DNA from: an uncultured Porphyromonadaceae bacterium
GTDB lineage: Bacteria > Bacteroidota > Bacteroidia > Bacteroidales > Muribaculaceae
DNA length: 9,751 nucleotides
Direction of reading: 5' to 3'
Assembly: GCA_947176285.1 (NCBI GenBank)
Contig: CAMWQF010000086.1
Location: forward strand, 1-9,751
In this document: one piece after another, positions 6,688 through 9,751 of the stretch
How the letters are laid out: every line of letters begins with the position of its first letter
Numbering within the stretch: the stretch's first letter is position 1
Made by a program: the position numbers and the translations under genes
Notes under the pieces: generated by a model
What the model saw: only the letters and a program-made list of their open reading frames with translations
What the model was told of the DNA's origin: nothing
Database searches by the model: none

Positions 6688-8421
6688 ATGAATTTGTTTA
6701 GTTCGATTGATTTCCACCCGAAAGCCTTTTCGATGTGGAAGAATTATGATGCGAAGAAATTTAAGGCAGACCTAATTGCTGGAATCGTAGTAGGCATCGT
6801 GGCTCTCCCTCTCGCGATTGCATTCGCCATTGCCTCAGGTGTCTCTCCGTCCATAGGTCTGATTACTGCCATAATCGGCGGTTTCATTGTGTCTGCGCTT
6901 GGTGGAAACTCAGTCCAGATTGGTGGACCTACCGGTGCCTTCATTGTGATTGTCTATAGCATCATACAGCAGTTTGGACTCACAGGTCTCGCGATTGCCA
7001 CTATCATGGCAGGCTTAATCCTCGTCTTAATGGGTCTTTTCCGCCTCGGCACTGTAATCAAATTTATTCCGTATCCTATTGTGGTGGGATTCACTGCCGG
7101 TATAGCCATTACAATCTTCTCCACCCAGATCAATGATTTCTTTGGTCTTGGCTTGAAGGATCTTCCCGGCGATTTCGTTTCAAAATGGGGTGTGCTGATC
7201 CGTAATTGCGGACGCATAGATTGGGTTACTCTTGCAGTTGGCGTTGTCTCGCTTCTCATCATCACCCTTGCCCCTAAGATTTCCAAAAAACTTCCCGGTG
7301 CTCTCATTGCTATAATACTTGTCACTGCCGGTTGCTGGCTTATTGGAATATTAATGCCTGATTTTCATGTGGAGACAATTGGCGACCGTTTTGGCAATAT
7401 GAAGTCTGATATCCCATTGCCTCATGGATTCGCTATTAATATGGCTACCATCAACGCGCTCCTTCCCTCGGCTTTCACTATCGCAATGCTGGGTGCCATT
7501 GAGTCGCTGCTGTCTGCTACAGTTGCTGACGGTATCACTGGATCTAGAACTAATTCCAACACCGAGCTCTTCGGTCAGGGCATTGCCAACGTAGTGGTGC
7601 CTCTCTTTGGCGGTATACCGGTAACGGGTGCTATCGCCCGCACTATGACCAATATCACCAATGGTGGACGCACTCCGGTTGCAGGCATGATCCACGCTTT
7701 GGTGCTTCTGCTTATCTATCTTTTCTTGATGCCGCTGATCAATCTTGTGCCTATGGCATGTCTGGCTGGTGTCCTCATGGTGGTGGCTTATAATATGAGT
7801 GGCTGGCGCACTATAAGGGCTATTTCACACAATCCTAAAGGTGATTTTTCAGTGCTTTTGGTCACAATGTTCCTTACCGTGATTTTCGACCTTACTATTG
7901 CTATCGAAATCGGTTTGCTTCTCGCTATGCTCTTGTTCTTGCGTCGAGTTACTGAGAATGCAGAGATCAAGGTGTATGGCAAGAAGCTTGACATAGCAGA
8001 AGGCACGGAAGTGAACGCCCATGAAGTGGTGCAAGTGGAAAAAGGTGTGTCTGTTTATGAGATAAACGGTCCGTTCTTCTTTGGTATTGCCACAAAGTTT
8101 GATGAGATGATGCGCTCCTCAATGAAGGAAAGGCCTATTGTCAGAATCATACGTATGCGGCGTGTGCCGTTTATTGATGCGACCGGCATCCACAACCTTG
8201 AGACTCTCATTCGCTCTTCTCAAAAAGATGGAATTGAAATAGTCCTTTCCGGAGTTCAGCCCGGCGTAAGGGAAACTCTTGAGAAGTCTGATATCGTCAA
8301 TCTGATTGGCGAAAAAAACATCTGCGACCACATTTCAAAAGCCGTAGTCCTCGCCAACCACATCGCCCGAGACTACAACGCCCTCCCCGAATGGCGCCGC
8401 CGCGGCCTCAACCCCGTCTGA
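6688..8421 (+). CDS. SulP (SLC26) family inorganic anion transporter with STAS domain
   Basis: 577-residue inner-membrane anion transporter. The membrane domain (about 28-420) opens with the family signature LIAGIVVGIVALPLAIAFAI (29-48), then QIGGPTGAFIV (77-87) in the broken TM3 helix. The TM8-TM10 region has ESLLSATVADGITG (272-285), NTELFGQGIAN (291-301) and GGIPVTGAIARTMTN (308-322). Glu272 sits where bacterial SulP proteins bind coupling ions or substrate. The cytoplasmic STAS domain spans about 452-555, with VSVYEINGPFFFG and FIDATGIHNLETL (495-507). Its DATG replaces the DSxG phospho-site of anti-sigma antagonists, as is usual in transporters. Family members carry sulfate, bicarbonate or dicarboxylates. 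The core resembles the BicA-type bicarbonate branch as much as the sulfate branch, and no carbonic anhydrase or sulfate-assimilation gene is nearby, so the substrate stays open. ATG chosen for length and the ACAGGTAA context. Confidence 0.92.
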   Translation: MNLFSSIDFHPKAFSMWKNYDAKKFKADLIAGIVVGIVALPLAIAFAIASGVSPSIGLITAIIGGFIVSALGGNSVQIGGPTGAFIVIVYSIIQQFGLTGLAIATIMAGLILVLMGLFRLGTVIKFIPYPIVVGFTAGIAITIFSTQINDFFGLGLKDLPGDFVSKWGVLIRNCGRIDWVTLAVGVVSLLIITLAPKISKKLPGALIAIILVTAGCWLIGILMPDFHVETIGDRFGNMKSDIPLPHGFAINMATINALLPSAFTIAMLGAIESLLSATVADGITGSRTNSNTELFGQGIANVVVPLFGGIPVTGAIARTMTNITNGGRTPVAGMIHALVLLLIYLFLMPLINLVPMACLAGVLMVVAYNMSGWRTIRAISHNPKGDFSVLLVTMFLTVIFDLTIAIEIGLLLAMLLFLRRVTENAEIKVYGKKLDIAEGTEVNAHEVVQVEKGVSVYEINGPFFFGIATKFDEMMRSSMKERPIVRIIRMRRVPFIDATGIHNLETLIRSSQKDGIEIVLSGVQPGVRETLEKSDIVNLIGEKNICDHISKAVVLANHIARDYNALPEWRRRGLNPV

Positions 8422-8431
8422 TCCTATTCCC

Positions 8432-8469
8432 GAAACCTGTGAAACCCGAAACCTTGAAACCTTGAAACC
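8432..8469 (+). repeat. Five closely spaced GAAACC repeats after the transporter gene
   Basis: GAAACC begins at 8432, 8441, 8448, 8456 and 8464 (steps 9, 7, 8, 8), with a degenerate sixth GAAA at 8471. The array starts 10 nt after the transporter stop and ends just before the rpsL promoter. It is too short and irregular for a CRISPR array. It does not form a hairpin with a T run, so it is not an obvious terminator. It may be a small intergenic repeat or a protein-binding array. Confidence 0.7.
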
Positions 8470-8478
8470 TGAAAAAAA

Positions 8479-8510
8479 TTTGCATAATTCACTGAAATTT
8501 TGTAACTTTG
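8479..8510 (+). promoter_or_regulatory. Bacteroidetes-type promoter of the str (rpsL-rpsG-fusA) operon
   Basis: TTTG at 8479-8482 and TAACTTTG at 8503-8510 are 20 nt apart, a full match to the -33/-7 consensus of Bacteroidetes housekeeping promoters. An A7 run (8472-8478) directly upstream could act as an UP-like element. Expected transcription start is about 8515-8518, giving a leader near 185 nt before rpsL. The hexamer GCATCG at the end of the -7 box (8510-8515) recurs at 8540 and 8591 in the leader. Confidence 0.82.
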
Positions 8511-8514
8511 CATC

Positions 8515-8702
8515 GTCTTAGGGCAAGAAACGCCCATCCGCATCGCTAACAAATTAAGAGCTAATTTGTTAGTGTGGTTTTGCGGTATGTGCATCGCTGC
8601 TCTTTGGCATGCCTTTGAAAGCGAGTTTTCTCGCTCTGAGGCGCCCGAAACTTGATAAACAACATTAAATTTTAGATATTTTTTAATTTTTAACAAACTA
8701 AA
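8515..8702 (+). promoter_or_regulatory. Long structured 5' leader of rpsL, candidate autoregulatory RNA
   Basis: About 185 nt of untranslated RNA with several hand-found stems. GGGC/GCCC pairs 8521-8524 with 8532-8535 (a second GCCC at 8643-8646 could compete). CCGCA/TGCGG (8538-8542 with 8581-8585) encloses a perfect 11-bp hairpin CTAACAAATTA-AGAGC-TAATTTGTTAG (8546-8572). A 6-bp AGCGAG-TTTT-CTCGCT hairpin sits at 8620-8635. The last ~50 nt are A/T-rich and end in TAACAAACTAAA before the ATG. The 3' arm of the 11-bp hairpin can instead pair with that start-proximal sequence (9 of 10 positions, 8562-8571 with 8691-8700). Autoregulation by a ribosomal protein is known for the str operon in E. 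coli; its operation here is inference. Confidence 0.55.
8528..8540 (+). repeat. 13-nt motif AAACGCCCATCCG, copy 1 (rpsL leader)
   Basis: Exact match to 9155-9167 in the rpsL-rpsG spacer. Both copies are GC-rich in AT-rich surroundings and both are followed at once by a hairpin. Its last three bases (CCG) take part in the CCGCA/TGCGG stem here. It could be a shared recognition element for a regulatory ribosomal protein. Confidence 0.7.
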
Positions 8703-9086
8703 ATGCCTACAATTCAGCAATTAGTAAGAAAAGGACGCGTTGCCCTTGTCGACAAGAGCAAGTCGCCGGCTTTGGATTCATGTCCGCAGCGTCGCGGTGT
8801 GTGCGTGCGTGTGTACACCACGACCCCGAAAAAGCCTAACTCGGCTATGCGTAAGGTGGCTCGTGTGCGCCTTACCAACGGAAAGGAAGTGAACTCCTAC
8901 ATCCCCGGTGAGGGCCACAACCTTCAGGAGCACTCCATCGTTATGGTGCGCGGCGGTCGTGTGAAAGACCTCCCGGGCGTACGCTATCACATCGTACGCG
9001 GTACTCTTGATACTGCAGGTGTGCAGGGCCGTACTCAGCGCCGCTCCAAATATGGTGCAAAGCGTCCTAAGGCAGCTAAGAAATAA
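8703..9086 (+). CDS. rpsL: 30S ribosomal protein S12
   Basis: 127-residue S12, the small-subunit protein at the decoding centre that affects translational accuracy. The sequence is collinear with E. coli S12: MPTIQQLVRKGR at the start, VYTTTPKKPNSAMRKVARVR (37-56), and GGRVKDLPGVRYHIVRGTLD (84-103). Lys43, Lys44 and Asp89-Leu-Pro91 (numbered with Met) are the normal streptomycin-sensitive residues, so no classical resistance change is present. Asp89 is the residue methylthiolated in E. coli. The C-terminal tail (RPKAAKK) is a few residues shorter than what I recall from Bacteroides. The ATG lies in an A-rich context without an SD, as is usual in the phylum. First gene of the str operon, with its own promoter and a long leader; rpsG follows after 157 nt. 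Confidence 0.98.
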   Translation: MPTIQQLVRKGRVALVDKSKSPALDSCPQRRGVCVRVYTTTPKKPNSAMRKVARVRLTNGKEVNSYIPGEGHNLQEHSIVMVRGGRVKDLPGVRYHIVRGTLDTAGVQGRTQRRSKYGAKRPKAAKK

Positions 9087-9243
9087 TAAGCTGTCAGCAA
9101 GAAATCATTTATCTTTAACCGGTTTTTGATTCTTTGACAGCTATATGGTTGAGTAAACGCCCATCCGGCGCTCCGAGAGGAGTTCCCAAAGTGCGTTGAA
9201 GTTTTCATCAAAGCAGCCAAAATCAAAACTTAAACATCAAGCA
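9087..9243 (+). promoter_or_regulatory. Structured rpsL-rpsG intercistronic region, candidate S7/S12 control site
   Basis: 157-nt spacer with four elements. (a) A bulged hairpin, AGCTGTCA/TGACAGCT (9089-9096 with 9135-9142), then AAG/CTT and AATCA/TGATT, 16 bp in all with a 2-nt and a 1-nt bulge and a 19-nt loop. (b) The 13-nt motif shared with the rpsL leader (9155-9167). (c) CTCC-GAGA-GGAG (9171-9182), a 4-bp stem with a GNRA-type loop. (d) GTTGAAGTTTT/AAAACTTAAAC (9195-9205 with 9225-9235), 10 of 11 paired, ending 8 nt before the rpsG ATG. In E. coli, S7 binds the equivalent spacer and represses S7 translation. The same logic here is inferred from position and structure, not from sequence identity. 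No promoter of the TAnnTTTG type is seen. Confidence 0.5.
9155..9167 (+). repeat. 13-nt motif AAACGCCCATCCG, copy 2 (rpsL-rpsG spacer)
   Basis: Exact second copy of the motif at 8528-8540. It sits between the bulged hairpin that follows the rpsL stop and the GAGA-loop hairpin. The bases that follow (GCGCT, 9168-9172) can also pair with AGTGC (9190-9194), so a stem follows the motif as it does in the rpsL leader. Confidence 0.7.
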
Positions 9244-9720
9244 ATGAGAAAAGCTAAACCGAAAAAACGTGTGATCCTTCCCGATCCCGTTTTTCACGAC
9301 GTGAGAGTGACTAAGTTTGTCAACCATCTCATGTACGACGGAAAGAAGAACACTTCTTACACTATCTTCTATTCCGCTCTCGAAATCGTGAAGTCTAAAC
9401 TCCCCAACGAGGAGAAGAGCGCTCTTGAAATCTGGAAGAAGGCGCTCGAGAACGTAACTCCTCAGGTAGAGGTGAAATCCCGTCGCGTCGGCGGCGCCAC
9501 TTTCCAGGTGCCTACCGAAATCCGCGCTGACCGCAAGGAGTCCATCTCTATGAAGAATCTTATCATCTATGCCCGCAAACGCGGCGGCAAGACAATGGCA
9601 GACAAGCTCGCCGCTGAAATCGTCGACGCTTTCAACGACCAGGGCGGCGCCTTCAAGCGCAAGGAAGACATGCACCGTATGGCCGAGGCCAACCGTGCAT
9701 TCGCTCATTTCAGATTCTAA
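9244..9720 (+). CDS. rpsG: 30S ribosomal protein S7
   Basis: 158-residue S7, the primary assembly protein of the 30S head, which binds the 3' major domain of 16S rRNA and sits near the E site. The start is MRKAKPKKRVILPDPVF, with the basic N-terminal arm. VNHLMYDGKK follows (27-36), then EIWKKALENVTPQVEVKSRR (62-81), VGGATFQVPTEIR (82-94) and the C-terminal EDMHRMAEANRAFAHFRF (141-158). Length and ends match Bacteroidetes S7. The ATG at 9244 is chosen over an in-frame TTG at 9196: the extra 16 residues have no counterpart in S7, and that stretch forms the hairpin before the start. No SD. fusA follows after 14 nt. In E. coli S7 is the autoregulator of this operon. Confidence 0.97.
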   Translation: MRKAKPKKRVILPDPVFHDVRVTKFVNHLMYDGKKNTSYTIFYSALEIVKSKLPNEEKSALEIWKKALENVTPQVEVKSRRVGGATFQVPTEIRADRKESISMKNLIIYARKRGGKTMADKLAAEIVDAFNDQGGAFKRKEDMHRMAEANRAFAHFRF

Positions 9721-9734
9721 TTCGGATTTAACAA

Positions 9735-9751
9735 ATGGCTAAACACGACAA
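9735..9751 (+). CDS. fusA: Start of elongation factor G, truncated by window end
   Basis: The last 17 bases read ATG GCT AAA CAC GAC AA, giving Met-Ala-Lys-His-Asp. This fits the N-terminus of Bacteroidetes EF-G, the GTPase that drives ribosomal translocation. Placement 14 nt after rpsG in an ACAA-ATG context agrees with the usual rpsL-rpsG-fusA order. Only five full codons are visible, so the call rests mainly on gene order. Confidence 0.75.

Noticed and set aside
8432..8476. GAAACC array as a CRISPR
   Set aside because: The units are 6 bp with 1-3 bp gaps, far below CRISPR repeat and spacer sizes, and there are no cas genes.
8587..8655. Possible 22-codon leader peptide in the rpsL leader (starts Met-Cys-Ile-Ala-Ala-Leu-Trp)
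   Set aside because: It has no ribosome site, no run of regulatory codons, and its start overlaps a stem; a frame of this length is expected by chance. Conservation in relatives would change this view.
9196..9243. Upstream TTG start adding 16 residues to S7
   Set aside because: The known S7 N-terminus begins exactly at the ATG at 9244, and the extra stretch forms the hairpin before the start.

Overview
The window reads as chromosomal DNA of a member of the Bacteroidales. I infer a Muribaculaceae-like gut commensal from general resemblance only. The main evidence is a TamB gene overlapping a lipoprotein-type TamA homologue (TamL), a Bacteroidetes-type GlmU-like protein, S12 and S7 sequences close to those of Bacteroides, A-rich start regions mostly without Shine-Dalgarno sites, and two promoters of the Bacteroidetes form TTTG-N20-TAnnTTTG. 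All genes lie on the + strand. I see no mobile element, CRISPR array, tRNA or rRNA.

Layout. (1) 1-4986: the 3' part of tamB and all of tamL overlap by 11 bp and form an envelope-biogenesis operon. TamB is a long periplasmic beta-sheet protein bridging inner and outer membranes. TamL is its outer-membrane POTRA/barrel partner. A strong hairpin terminator follows at 5016-5048. (2) 4987-5374: an AT-rich intergenic region with a promoter at 5251-5282 and a duplicated 17-bp block right at the next start codon. (3) 5375-6574: a GlmU-like nucleotidyltransferase/acyltransferase with a C-terminal hexapeptide beta-helix, probably acting in amino-sugar nucleotide synthesis for the cell wall. (4) 6688-8421: a SulP/SLC26 anion transporter with a C-terminal STAS domain. 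(5) 8479-9751: the start of the str operon, with its own promoter, a long structured leader, rpsL (S12), a 157-nt structured spacer, rpsG (S7) and the first codons of fusA (EF-G).

The protein-coding content is ordinary housekeeping. The most interesting signals are non-coding. The rpsL leader carries a perfect 11-bp hairpin whose 3' arm could instead pair with the rpsL start region. An exact 13-nt motif occurs both in that leader and in the rpsL-rpsG spacer. The spacer folds into a bulged hairpin plus a stem that ends 8 nt before the rpsG start. Together these suggest a ribosomal-protein autoregulatory system. All structures were found by hand pairing and have not been tested by folding software or by comparison with other genomes.
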